Source: Planctomycetota bacterium (GTDB lineage Bacteria; Planctomycetota; PUPC01; DSUN01). From it: a stretch of 18,652 bases of DNA. Shown in pieces: positions 1-6,616 of the stretch. Position 1 is the stretch's first letter. Each line of letters begins with the position of its first letter. The position numbers and the translations under genes were made by a program. A model generated the notes under the pieces. That model made no database searches. It was not told the origin of the DNA and worked only from the letters and a program-made list of their open reading frames with translations. The stretch is taken from positions 1 to 18,652 of the forward strand of contig VGYW01000136.1 in the NCBI GenBank assembly GCA_016872875.1. The letters run 5' to 3'.

Positions 1-1371
1 CAGGCCAGTGGCCTCGGCGAGGCGGCGGAGCCAGCTCTGGCCGGCTTCGGGCGTTCGGGGAAAATCCTTGCCGCCGCCAATGGGCATCGCCTCAGTGCTC
101 ACCTTGCGGGGCATGCCGAAATAGCCCAGCAGCTTGTCCATCGCCTGCTCGCCGAAGGCGCGGAAGGGGGTCCACTTGCCGCCGACCATCGAGAAGATGG
201 GGAACGGGACGGCGTCGGTGGACGGGGCGACGTGGCAGTGGTGGGTGCGGCTCATCTGGCCGGTCGTGGCGGCGTCGCTCGCGCGCAGCGGGCGCACGCC
301 CGAGAAGGTGCTGGCTATCTGCGAGCGGTCAACGCGGATGCCGGGGAAGAGGTGGGCGAGGCAGCCGAGCATGTAGTCAATCTCGCCCTCGTCGCAAACG
401 GCTGTGTCAGGGTCATCAATCCGGATATCGGTCGAGCCGAGCAGCGTCTTGCCCAGCCAGGGCATGGCCAGCACCGCGCGGCCCTCCGGGGTCTCGTAGA
501 AGAGCATCTCGCCATCGAGCGCGCGGAACAGCCCGGGGTTCTCGACGACCAGGTGGCCCCCCTTGGTGCCCGCGATCAGCTTCGATTCGCGGCCCAGGCG
601 ATGGTTCGCGGCGTCAATCCACGCGCCGGCCGCGTTCACGACGGCCTTGGGCCGGACAGAGAAGTCCTGGCCCGTCAGCTCGTCGCGCAGCGTGACCGAA
701 CCGCCCGATGCGTCTTGTAGCGAGACGTAGTTCAGCGCCCGTGCGCCCTCGCAGGCGGCCTCGGCGTCCAGGATCACCTCCAGGCACAGGCGCTCGGGGT
801 AGGAAATCCAGGCGTCGTAGTAGGTGGCCGTCATGATCGTGCTGGGGTGCAGCCCCGGCCTGCGTCTGAATGCCTCTGCCCGCGACGAGAAGTGGTGCTT
901 GGGCATCTGGCGGTTGTGACGGGCGTAGCGGTCGTAGAGCATGAGGCCGAGCTTGACCATCCACGCCCCGCGCCGCCTGGCCCGCTTCCCCGCGCCGAGG
1001 TGGAGCGCCTTGCGGATGACGCCCCACAGGCCATCGAGCCGCGACTGGAGCGGGATCGTCGTCGGCAGCGGAAAGACGCAGTGCGGGCAGTTCTGGAGGA
1101 GCAGGTTCCGCTCGTGGACTCCCTCGCGCACGAGGGCGTAGTCGCCCTGTTCCAGGTAGCGCAGCCCGGCGTGGATCATGCGTGACGGCGCAGCCGTGGC
1201 CCCGCACCCGAAGTCGCCCTTGTCAATCAGCAGCGCGTCGAAGCCATTCAGCGCCAACTCGCGGAACACCGCGGCCCCGTTGATCCCCGCCCCCACTACC
1301 AGCACCGCGACCTCCCCCTTCGCGCGCAGCCGCTCGATCACTTCCTGTCGCGACTTCGTTGGCGCGCCGAT
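1..1371 (-). CDS. glpD: FAD-dependent glycerol-3-phosphate dehydrogenase, 3' end outside window
   Basis: Oxidises sn-glycerol 3-phosphate to dihydroxyacetone phosphate at the membrane, passing electrons to quinone (family knowledge). Visible: the N-terminal FAD-binding motif GAGING (residues 27-32 from the start used here); the family signature around MIHAGLRYLEQGDYALVREG (from residue 65), where family members usually have LIHGG; and the later blocks NAAGAW, LGSTDI and SGVRPL typical of GlpD/DAO-fold oxidoreductases. The frame is open to base 1, so the C-terminal part lies outside the window. The start is a problem. A good SD (GGAAAGGA, 1387-1380) lies 8 nt before an ATC codon at 1371, and the homologous region begins about 20 residues later. 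Canonical alternatives are GTG at 1431, which has no SD and overlaps a possible promoter, and GTG at 1341, which is too close to its only purine run. Family assignment is firm; the start is not. Confidence 0.9.
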   Translation of the reverse strand, partial: MGAPTKSRQEVIERLRAKGEVAVLVVGAGINGAAVFRELALNGFDALLIDKGDFGCGATAAPSRMIHAGLRYLEQGDYALVREGVHERNLLLQNCPHCVFPLPTTIPLQSRLDGLWGVIRKALHLGAGKRARRRGAWMVKLGLMLYDRYARHNRQMPKHHFSSRAEAFRRRPGLHPSTIMTATYYDAWISYPERLCLEVILDAEAACEGARALNYVSLQDASGGSVTLRDELTGQDFSVRPKAVVNAAGAWIDAANHRLGRESKLIAGTKGGHLVVENPGLFRALDGEMLFYETPEGRAVLAMPWLGKTLLGSTDIRIDDPDTAVCDEGEIDYMLGCLAHLFPGIRVDRSQIASTFSGVRPLRASDAATTGQMSRTHHCHVAPSTDAVPFPIFSMVGGKWTPFRAFGEQAMDKLLGYFGMPRKVSTEAMPIGGGKDFPRTPEAGQSWLRRLAEATGL

Positions 1372-1419
1372 GGTGAGGGTCCTTTCCGTGGTAAGCGCCC
1401 GCCCACACTGAACGCCGCT

Positions 1420-1448
1420 ATCATTGCGCACATCGGCCTGCGGCGCAA
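1420..1448 (-). promoter_or_regulatory. Possible sigma-70 promoter for glpD
   Basis: Reading on the minus strand, TTGCGC (1448-1443), a 17-nt spacer, then AATGAT (1425-1420). Spacing is ideal but the match is weak (about 4 of 6 in the -10). Transcription would start near 1413, downstream of the GTG at 1431, which would favour a later glpD start. Confidence 0.28.
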
Positions 1449-1541
1449 GGCGCCTTGTCCTGAACCTGTCTTACAGGCACACCGCCAATCCAACACGACC
1501 TGTGGCGATCTGTTCAGTGTTCCACCGCAAGGCTGCTCTGC

Positions 1542-1829
1542 TCACGACACAGGGAACTGGCGCGCGCCGTGGAGGACGGTGAGGATGCAAACTGCGTCCC
1601 CGACGACGTCGTATGCTACGCGGTAGTTGCCCGCCAGGATCTCGCGTGTGTGCCCATCGTGGAGTTCGGGGACGAACCGGCCCAGGCGGGGAAACCGGGC
1701 GAGGCGTTCGACTGCCGCGATGATGTCCAGCACCAGCGCGCTGGCGTAGAACTCGGAATCCCGCGCGATGTAGGCGCGAATGCCCTCCAGGGCCTCCAGG
1801 GCGGGGTCGGTCCAGACGATGCGGCTCAT
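1542..1829 (-). CDS. ParE/RelE-family toxin of a type II toxin-antitoxin system
   Basis: A 95-residue protein with the ParE/RelE fold pattern: an N-terminal strand and helix (IVWTDPALEALEGIRAYIA), a central helix ending in ERLARFPRLGR, then the core strands REILAGNYRVAYDVVGDAVCILTVLHGAR. The conserved R/Y pairs (REI..NYRVAYDV) and the terminal HGAR are typical of ParE toxins, which act on gyrase; RelE relatives cut ribosome-bound mRNA. Which target applies cannot be read from the sequence. Its ATG overlaps the upstream antitoxin stop codon by 4 nt (ATGA), so the two are translationally coupled and share the promoter at 2045-2073. Length is normal for the family and the frame is intact, so it is probably functional. 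Confidence 0.85.
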   Translation of the reverse strand: MSRIVWTDPALEALEGIRAYIARDSEFYASALVLDIIAAVERLARFPRLGRFVPELHDGHTREILAGNYRVAYDVVGDAVCILTVLHGARQFPVS

Positions 1830-2008
1830 ACCTTCAGCCTGCGTCGCGCTTCCTCATGGGAGACGACACGCCCTTCGTCCGCTGCCTGCCGCCCCTTCGC
1901 GATCTTCATGCGGACGTAGAGCTCGTACATCGCATCGCTGTAAGTGGCCGATGCAGGCATGCGCTTGGCGATGTCTCTCAGCTCTGATTTCACGGTCTTC
2001 GCGATCAT
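1826..2008 (-). CDS. Small antitoxin paired with the ParE/RelE toxin
   Basis: A 60-residue protein ending in GRVVSHEEARRRLKV, preceded by SDAMYELYVRMKIAKGRQAADEG. This tail is characteristic of a widespread short antitoxin family found next to RelE/ParE toxins; the C-terminal acidic/basic helix is the part expected to wrap the toxin. It starts at ATG 2008, with a purine-rich SD (GGGAGGAAAGAGG) 11-23 nt upstream. It is the first gene of a two-gene operon and its stop overlaps the toxin start. In such modules the antitoxin or the complex usually represses its own promoter; no operator repeat is obvious here. Confidence 0.8.
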   Translation of the reverse strand: MIAKTVKSELRDIAKRMPASATYSDAMYELYVRMKIAKGRQAADEGRVVSHEEARRRLKV

Positions 2009-2044
2009 GTCTGATCTGTCCTCTTTCCTCCCGCCACGAGGCCC

Positions 2045-2073
2045 ATGCTACAGGCCGGCTGAACGCTTGTCAA
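2045..2073 (-). promoter_or_regulatory. Sigma-70 promoter of the ParE-type toxin-antitoxin operon
   Basis: On the minus strand TTGACA (2073-2068) is a perfect -35, followed by a 17-nt spacer and TAGCAT (2050-2045), 4 of 6 to the -10 consensus. It would start transcription near 2038, about 30 nt before the antitoxin ATG. Confidence 0.6.
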
Positions 2074-2088
2074 GCGGCACCATCTCGC

Positions 2089-2105
2089 ACACGCGGGCCG
2101 CGTGT
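2089..2105 (-). other. Short perfect inverted repeat behind the kinase remnant
   Basis: ACACGCGG and CCGCGTGT separated by one base give an 8-bp inverted repeat. It lies directly after the stop codon of the kinase remnant on the minus strand, where a terminator would be expected, but no T-tract follows. It may be a relic terminator or a protein site; function unclear. Confidence 0.35.
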
Positions 2106-2107
2106 CC

Positions 2108-2238
2108 CTACGACCTGCGAATCTCGTGAAGCTCTGAGGCGAAGGCGGCGATGGCGTGGTTGAGGTCGCAGCAACTTTGGTAGATGCGGCGGTAGAGGCC
2201 AAAGGCGCGGTCGCACAGCTTCTGGTGTCTTTGGTTGC
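2108..2238 (-). pseudogene. Duplicated 3' end of the FGGY kinase gene (remnant)
   Basis: Bases 2110-2225 align without gaps to 2931-3046, the last codons of the intact kinase, with 14 mismatches in 116 bases (about 88 percent, my count). In the same frame it encodes QKLCDRAFGLYRRIY and then CCDLNHAIAAFASELHEIRRS before a TAG at the same place as in the intact gene. Seven of 38 residues differ, so half of the base changes alter the protein, which suggests little selection. Similarity fades above about 2238, just before vapC ends at 2265, and no start or catalytic region is present. It is either what is left of a tandem kinase copy or a gene end carried in with the VapBC segment. Confidence 0.8.
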
Positions 2239-2264
2239 CGCATGGCCGGTGCCAGAAAGCGGTG

Positions 2265-2654
2265 CTACTGAGGTCTACGGTACGGCTGAACCGTTCGCAG
2301 CCCTGGGACCGCCGAGAAGTGCCTGGTGTTGAAAGTATGGAGCGGCACCCGCATCCCCTTGGCCATCTCTGCTATGAGGGCATCGAAGGCGTCGAGGCCG
2401 TGCGTCAGCTTGGCCTCTGCAAACAGCGCGACGGCGCGGTCGTAGTCCGAGATCTTGGGCCACAGCACCCTATAGCGCTGGAGTCTTCTTCGGGTTCTGG
2501 CCATCGACATTCTGTCGGATTCGCCATCGAGCAACTCCAGCAGGACATATCCGGGCAGGGCTACCTCCTCGCTCCCCAAGGATGCCAGCCAGCCCATGGC
2601 CGCCGGCAGACCGCGCAGGACGTCGATCATGATGTCCGCATCCACCAGGACCAC
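2265..2654 (-). CDS. vapC: VapC-like PIN-domain ribonuclease toxin
   Basis: A 129-residue PIN-domain protein; VapC toxins are Mg-dependent endoribonucleases cutting tRNA, rRNA or mRNA. The acidic metal-binding residues are in place: D5 in LVDADIMIDVL, E40 in LLELLDG, D88 and D91 in LDAFDALIAEMA, and the closing motif TFNTRHF (107-113) where VapC usually has T.N..hF. It starts with GTG at 2654, six nt after the stop of the small upstream gene, with GGAG about 9 nt before it. All catalytic positions are kept, so it should be active. The exact RNA target cannot be told from sequence. Confidence 0.88.
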   Translation of the reverse strand: MVLVDADIMIDVLRGLPAAMGWLASLGSEEVALPGYVLLELLDGESDRMSMARTRRRLQRYRVLWPKISDYDRAVALFAEAKLTHGLDAFDALIAEMAKGMRVPLHTFNTRHFSAVPGLRTVQPYRRPQ

Positions 2655-2660
2655 GAGAGC

Positions 2661-2867
2661 CTACTCCCTGTTTCGTCTTTGCACCCTCTTGCGCAGCTCG
2701 GCGGCAAATTCGAGGCTATCGCCGATATCGGTACGGTCTTTCCAGATGCCAACAAGGCCGGAATTGAGGAGGTCTCTGGCGGTCATCATCGGCTTGGACG
2801 GATCTCCGCGGCCCACCGTAGGGTCGAGTCTCTTCGCCTTGGGCCGTTCCTTTATTGCCGCGCTCAT
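2661..2867 (-). CDS. vapB: Antitoxin of the VapBC-type pair
   Basis: A 68-residue protein with the segment MMTARDLLNSGLVGIWKDR followed by DIGDSLEFAAELRKRVQRR, a pattern I associate with short antitoxins encoded just before PIN toxins. The N-terminal half is basic and polar; the C-terminal helix is the likely toxin-binding part. It starts at ATG 2867 with an excellent SD (AAAGGAG, 6 nt upstream) and is followed by vapC after 6 nt, in the usual antitoxin-first order. The symbol is by position and family resemblance; no AbrB-type DNA-binding domain is obvious. Confidence 0.75.
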   Translation of the reverse strand: MSAAIKERPKAKRLDPTVGRGDPSKPMMTARDLLNSGLVGIWKDRTDIGDSLEFAAELRKRVQRRNRE

Positions 2868-2888
2868 GTTGAACTCCTTTCCCCAATA

Positions 2889-2917
2889 ATCTTAGCGCAG
2901 ACAGGGCTGCTCCGCAA
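2889..2917 (-). promoter_or_regulatory. Possible promoter of the VapBC-type operon
   Basis: On the minus strand TTGCGG (2917-2912), 17 nt, then TAAGAT (2894-2889). Each hexamer matches about half to two thirds of consensus. The position, about 20 nt before the antitoxin start and just past the kinase stop, is suitable. Confidence 0.35.
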
Positions 2918-2928
2918 TGCGATCTGTC

Positions 2929-4470
2929 CTACGCCTTGCGAATCTCGTGAAGCTCGGAGGCAAAGGAGGCGATGGCATGGTTGAGGTCGGAGCAGCTCGG
3001 GTAGATGCGGCGGTAGACGCCGAAGGCGCGGTCGTAGAGCTTCTGGCTCGCGGGGTTCGGGGCGAAGGATTTGCGGACGCGGACGAGTTGCTCGATGGCG
3101 TCAGGCAGAGATGGCCAGAGGCCGATGGCGACACCCGCGAGCATCGCCACGCCCAGGCAGCCGGCCTCGGAAACGTCGAGGGCGTCTACGGGCAGGCCGG
3201 TGATGTCGGCCTTGGCCTGGCACCAGTTGTCGGAGCGCGAGCCGCCGCCAATGGCGTTGAACTTCTCGACCCTCAGCCCGCCGCTGCGCACGGACTCCAG
3301 ATTGATGCGCATCTCGTAGGCCACGCCGTCGAGGATGGCCCGCGTGATGTCGGCGGGGGTGGTGTTGAGCGTCATTCCCGCCAGGATGCCGCGCGAGTTG
3401 GAGTCGAGATAGGGCGTGCCCGTGCCGGCGAAGTGGGGGAGGAGGAAGAGGTCAATCGGCCCCTCGGGCGCTTTGGAGATGAGGAGGTCGTAGACGTCCC
3501 GCTTCCGCCGCTTGGCCTCGCGGAGGGCCTCGGCGCCGAACTTGTCGCGAAACCAGCGGAGAATGCTCCCCGCGGTGTAGAGGAAGGCTAGGGAGACGTA
3601 GCGGCCCGGCGCGCAGTGCGGGTAGACGCAGTGGTTCGCGGCAAGCATCGCGTCGGTGAGGACCGGCTCGGCCATGGCGATGGTCATGCACTCGACGGTG
3701 CCCGTGGTGTCCGTGCTCACGCCTGGGTCCACGACGCCGGCTCCCAGGGCGCAGGCGGGCTGGTCGTGCGCGCCGGCGACGACCTTCGCCCCCGCGGGCA
3801 GGCCGAGGGCCTTGGCTGCCTTGCGGCTCACCTCGCCGACGACCTCACCGGAGGGGCACGGCGTGGCGAATGCCGAGGGCTCGATGCCCGCCGCGTGCAG
3901 GACCGGTTGCGCCCAGGTCTTCGTCCGCACGTTGAGGGCGAGGGTGCGGCCGATGAGCGAGTGGTCTATCTTCGGCTCCAGGCCCAGCTTGAGGAAGAAG
4001 AAGTCCTCCCAGAGCAGGAACTTCCAGGCCTTCTTGAAGACCTCGGGCTGGTTGTCGCGCAGCCACATGATCTTGTTGACGGTGTAGCTTGAGTGCTGAG
4101 GCATGCCTGTGAGCTGGAAGATTTCGCGCCGGCCGAGCTTCTCGGTGAGCTGTTGCGCCTGCGGCTCGGCGCGGGCGTCGAAGCTGAGGATTGTGTTGTA
4201 GAGCGGCTCGCCCCTCTTGCCAACGGGCATGAACGACTCGCCGAAGCAGGTGACGCTGATGGCCTTCACCTTGTCGCGCGAGGCGCCCGCGGCCTTGGCG
4301 ACGACCCGCTGCACCGCGGCCCAGACCCCCTGGCTGTCCACCTCCGCCCACCCTGGCCGCGGGAAGATCAGCGGGTACTCCTCGTAGGCTGAGGAGAGAA
4401 TCCTGCCGTCCTCCGCAAAAACCACCGCCTTGGTGCCCGTCGTCCCGATGTCTAACCCCAGGACGCTCAT
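2929..4470 (-). CDS. FGGY-family carbohydrate kinase (xylulokinase-like; sugar unknown)
   Basis: A 513-residue ATP-dependent sugar or polyol kinase. Visible: the N-terminal phosphate-binding loop LGLDIGTTGTKAVVF (4-18); WAEVDSQGVW (41-50), which matches the family's W.E.dP..W block; the catalytic aspartate D236 in GAHDQPACALG; and the C-terminal adenosine-binding block AIGGGSRSDNWCQ (407-419). Length is normal. The ATG at 4470 is chosen because SD AAAGGAGAG precedes it and the conserved fold begins at residue 4; the frame stays open upstream but that stretch is intergenic in character. The substrate cannot be named: xylulose, erythritol, gluconate and related kinases share these motifs. Nearby glpD and an isomerase-like gene suggest sugar or polyol catabolism. 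Its last 38 codons have a diverged duplicate at 2108-2238. Confidence 0.9.
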   Translation of the reverse strand: MSVLGLDIGTTGTKAVVFAEDGRILSSAYEEYPLIFPRPGWAEVDSQGVWAAVQRVVAKAAGASRDKVKAISVTCFGESFMPVGKRGEPLYNTILSFDARAEPQAQQLTEKLGRREIFQLTGMPQHSSYTVNKIMWLRDNQPEVFKKAWKFLLWEDFFFLKLGLEPKIDHSLIGRTLALNVRTKTWAQPVLHAAGIEPSAFATPCPSGEVVGEVSRKAAKALGLPAGAKVVAGAHDQPACALGAGVVDPGVSTDTTGTVECMTIAMAEPVLTDAMLAANHCVYPHCAPGRYVSLAFLYTAGSILRWFRDKFGAEALREAKRRKRDVYDLLISKAPEGPIDLFLLPHFAGTGTPYLDSNSRGILAGMTLNTTPADITRAILDGVAYEMRINLESVRSGGLRVEKFNAIGGGSRSDNWCQAKADITGLPVDALDVSEAGCLGVAMLAGVAIGLWPSLPDAIEQLVRVRKSFAPNPASQKLYDRAFGVYRRIYPSCSDLNHAIASFASELHEIRKA

Positions 4471-4515
4471 CGCTCTCTCCTTTCGCAGTTGCCTGCCGGG
4501 CCAGGTATGAGGGAG

Positions 4516-4544
4516 AGTATAAGCCTTGACGCCGAAGAGGGCAA
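4516..4544 (-). promoter_or_regulatory. Sigma-70 promoter of the FGGY kinase
   Basis: On the minus strand TTGCCC (4544-4539), a 17-nt spacer, then TATACT (4521-4516), 4 of 6 and 5 of 6 to consensus. Transcription would begin near 4509, about 40 nt before the kinase ATG. Confidence 0.6.
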
Positions 4545-4576
4545 GTGGGGGCGTGGGTGGACTGCCTTGGGCGGGA

Positions 4577-4645
4577 CACGGACTGTCACGGACGCACACG
4601 GACGCTCTTCGTTCCATTGTCCGTGGGTGTCCGTGTTTGTCCGTG
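4577..4645. repeat. Inverted array of a heptamer with 10-bp period, between divergent promoters
   Basis: CACGGAC occurs at 4577, 4587 and 4597, exactly 10 bp apart. After a 15-base loop its reverse complement GTCCGTG occurs at 4619, 4629 and 4639, again 10 bp apart. The whole can fold into a long interrupted hairpin; flanking GGCGGG (4570-4575, just before the array) and CCCGCC (4655-4660) extend it. It lies between the promoter of the FGGY kinase and that of the isomerase-like gene, so it could be an operator, a structural spacer or a member of a dispersed intergenic repeat class. The rest of 4471-4786 holds only the two promoters and the SD sites. Confidence 0.9.
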
Positions 4646-4693
4646 TTGGCACTGCCCGCCTGAGGGCCTGCCCGAACTCGAGGGGAGTGGGAC

Positions 4694-4722
4694 TTGACAC
4701 GCGCCCGCCGCGCGCTTAGATT
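4694..4722 (+). promoter_or_regulatory. Sigma-70 promoter of the isomerase-like gene
   Basis: TTGACA (4694-4699), a 17-nt spacer, then TAGATT (4717-4722), 4 of 6 to the -10 consensus; TTAGAT with a 16-nt spacer is an overlapping alternative. Transcription would start near 4729, about 58 nt before the ATG. Confidence 0.6.
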
Positions 4723-4786
4723 GGATACGCGCCGGCCGTTAGTGGCGGCTGTTCCGCAACCAGTGGGGGAAAGGAGAGACACAGCG

Positions 4787-5896
4787 ATGGCGGACATGGA
4801 CCAGTTCAAGCGTGCGATTGAGAAGCCCGTGCCGATTGCGCCACACACGTATCTGCACTTCTACAACGGCGGCAAGCTGCGGGCCAAGTTCATGGGCGAG
4901 AAGAACCCCAAGGACGACTTCAGGTCGGAGGAGTGGTTCTTCTCGACGAACCGCGCGGTGACGCCCGGGCGCGAGAACCCGCCCGACAAGGGCTTCAGCC
5001 GCATCTATCTGCCGAACAAAGAGGTCGTCCTCCTCCACGACCTGCTGAAGGCCCTCCCCAACGAGTGCCTGGGCGAGCGGCACGTCGCCCGCTTCGGCAC
5101 CAAGCTCGGCATCCTCGTGAAAATCTTCGACGTCGGCGACGATGCTCACATCCCCGTCCATTGGCACCCCTCGCCCGCATTCTCACAAAAGTACCTCAAC
5201 GACCCCTATGGCAAGAACGAGGCCTGGGTCGTCCTCGACACCCGCCCCGGCGTGAAGACCTGGATCGGCTGGAAAGAGGACATTGATCCGAAGGACTTCC
5301 GCAAGTGGTTGGACGCCCAGGACCGCGACGCGATGATCGCCCACATGCACGAGTTCGTGCCCAAGCCGCGCGACATCATCTTCCTGCGCGACAGCTATGC
5401 CCACAGCCTCGGCTCCGGGGTGTGCATCATGGAGCCGCAGGAGCCGACCGACTGGAATATCCTTGCCGAGTGGGAAGGCTTCCCGTTCGGCAAGAAGGAC
5501 GCCGCCTGCGGGCTCGACTGGGACACGGCGCTTGGAGCCGTGAAGTTCGAGAAGATGCCGCTGGACTACCTCAACGGCTACGTGCGCCGCACGCCCGAGG
5601 TGGTCCGCAAGGAGGGCAAGAGCGTCGAGGAGAAGCTCGTCCCTGACGAGGCGAAGCAGTACTTCGACGTCAAGCGCTTTATCGTCAAGGGCAAGCTCTC
5701 CATGCCCGGCGACCAGGGCTTCTACTGCGTGTGCGGCATCAGCGGCAAAGGCACGATGAAGGGCCCGTGGGGCGAGGCGCCGCTGAAGCGCGGCAAGTTC
5801 TACTTCATGCCCAGAAGTCTCTCGCAGCCCTACCGCCTGGTCTCCGAGGGCGAGAAGGCGCTCGAGGTGATGTGCTTCTATCCGCCCACGACATGA
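4787..5896 (+). CDS. Phosphomannose isomerase-like cupin enzyme (type I PMI family)
   Basis: A 369-residue protein resembling type I mannose-6-phosphate isomerases, zinc enzymes that interconvert mannose 6-phosphate and fructose 6-phosphate. The metal ligands appear in order: H125 and H127 in PVHWHPSP, where PMI has Q.HP; E145 in GKNEAW, the same context as GK.EAW in PMI; and H206 in DSYAHSLG. A second cupin-like segment follows at about 295-365. Residue H125 stands where canonical PMIs often have Gln, so the substrate could be another sugar. ATG 4787 is preceded by AAAGGAGAG at a suitable distance. The gene is divergent from the FGGY kinase and may belong to the same sugar pathway. Confidence 0.75.
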   Translation: MADMDQFKRAIEKPVPIAPHTYLHFYNGGKLRAKFMGEKNPKDDFRSEEWFFSTNRAVTPGRENPPDKGFSRIYLPNKEVVLLHDLLKALPNECLGERHVARFGTKLGILVKIFDVGDDAHIPVHWHPSPAFSQKYLNDPYGKNEAWVVLDTRPGVKTWIGWKEDIDPKDFRKWLDAQDRDAMIAHMHEFVPKPRDIIFLRDSYAHSLGSGVCIMEPQEPTDWNILAEWEGFPFGKKDAACGLDWDTALGAVKFEKMPLDYLNGYVRRTPEVVRKEGKSVEEKLVPDEAKQYFDVKRFIVKGKLSMPGDQGFYCVCGISGKGTMKGPWGEAPLKRGKFYFMPRSLSQPYRLVSEGEKALEVMCFYPPTT

Positions 5897-5915
5897 GATG
5901 GCGCGGGTGTTGTTC

Positions 5916-5955
5916 GATCGGTCCGATCCGTCGGATCCGTCCGATCGGTCCGATC
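5916..5955. repeat. Five GATC tetramers at exact 9-bp period, palindromic, in a convergent gap
   Basis: GATC begins at 5916, 5925, 5934, 5943 and 5952, separated by the five-base spacers GGTCC, CGTCG, CGTCC and GGTCC. The array is near-palindromic about the central GGATCC, with T-T mismatches in the middle of the spacers. It fills the 72-bp gap between the convergent ends of the isomerase-like gene and rsmD, so its transcript could fold on either strand and act as a two-way terminator, though no T-tract follows. Confidence 0.9.
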
Positions 5956-5968
5956 ATCAGCGGGCGGC

Positions 5969-6535
5969 CTACGCGCTGGCGGCGGCCGCCCGCTTCATGG
6001 TGGTTACGGTGGCTGTGCCGTAGAGCCGTTCGTCGGCAATGCAGAAGGGGCCGATTGCCTGGGGGAGGGCTGTGTGCGTGTCGTGCTGGACGACCAGGGT
6101 GCCTTCGGGCGCTAGGACTGCGCCAAGCGCATTGAGGAAGGAAGCGAAGCCGGCGCCGATGAGGCGGTAGGGGGGATCGAGCAGGACGAGGTCGAACGGC
6201 CCGTGTGCCGCCAGGGAGGGGATGGCGTCGAAGGCGTCGAGGCGGAGGACCTCGGCGCGGTCGGCCAGGCGGGTCCGGGCCAGGTTGTCGGCCAGGGCGG
6301 CGAGGGCGGGTCGGGCGTTCTCCACGAAGCAACAGAAGGCGGCGCCGCGGCTGAGGGCCTCGATGCCCAGCGCCCCGCTGCCAGCGAAGAGGTCGGCCAC
6401 GCGCGCGCCCACCACCGCATCGCCCAGGATGCTGAAGAGCGACGTGCGCACCCGCCCGCTGGTCGGCCGCACGCGCTGCCCCGGCGGCACCCGCAATGGG
6501 ACGCCACGCGCACTGCCGGCAATAACCCTCATCAT
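5969..6535 (-). CDS. rsmD: 16S rRNA (guanine-966-N2)-methyltransferase RsmD
   Basis: Methylates N2 of G966 in 16S rRNA during 30S assembly using S-adenosylmethionine. The 188-residue product opens with MRVIAGSARGVPL, the usual RsmD start, followed by RPTSGRVRTSLFSIL. It has the SAM-binding block DLFAGSGALGIEALSRGA (about 48-65) and the catalytic motif DPPY (about 120-123). Start choice: GGAGG lies 5 nt before ATG 6535 and 8 nt before ATG 6532, and a strong promoter at 6553-6581 would start RNA near 6546; an in-frame TTG at 6547 is therefore unlikely. The usual partner coaD is not adjacent in this window. Confidence 0.92.
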   Translation of the reverse strand: MMRVIAGSARGVPLRVPPGQRVRPTSGRVRTSLFSILGDAVVGARVADLFAGSGALGIEALSRGAAFCCFVENARPALAALADNLARTRLADRAEVLRLDAFDAIPSLAAHGPFDLVLLDPPYRLIGAGFASFLNALGAVLAPEGTLVVQHDTHTALPQAIGPFCIADERLYGTATVTTMKRAAAASA

Positions 6536-6552
6536 CTGCGCCTCCAAGCCCC

Positions 6553-6581
6553 CTTATAGCAGCGGGCCGGCCGCGGGTCAA
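6553..6581 (-). promoter_or_regulatory. Strong sigma-70 promoter of rsmD
   Basis: On the minus strand TTGACC (6581-6576), a 17-nt spacer, then TATAAG (6558-6553), each 5 of 6 to consensus. The predicted RNA start, near 6546, leaves a leader of only about 11-14 nt. Confidence 0.7.
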
Positions 6582-6616
6582 GCGCTTCCTCTCTCGTCTA
6601 GTGCTCGTAGCCCAAG

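Noticed and set aside
2005..2202. A 65-codon open frame ahead of the ParE-type antitoxin
   Set aside because: It is a wrong-frame reading of the kinase remnant and of the promoter region of the antitoxin gene.
4577..4645. CRISPR array
   Set aside because: Units are 7 bp with 3-bp spacers and are inverted half-way; there are no cas genes in the window.
4471..4848. Upstream extension of the FGGY kinase frame
   Set aside because: It would cover both divergent promoters and the period-10 hairpin. The SD and the conserved N-terminus place the start at 4470.
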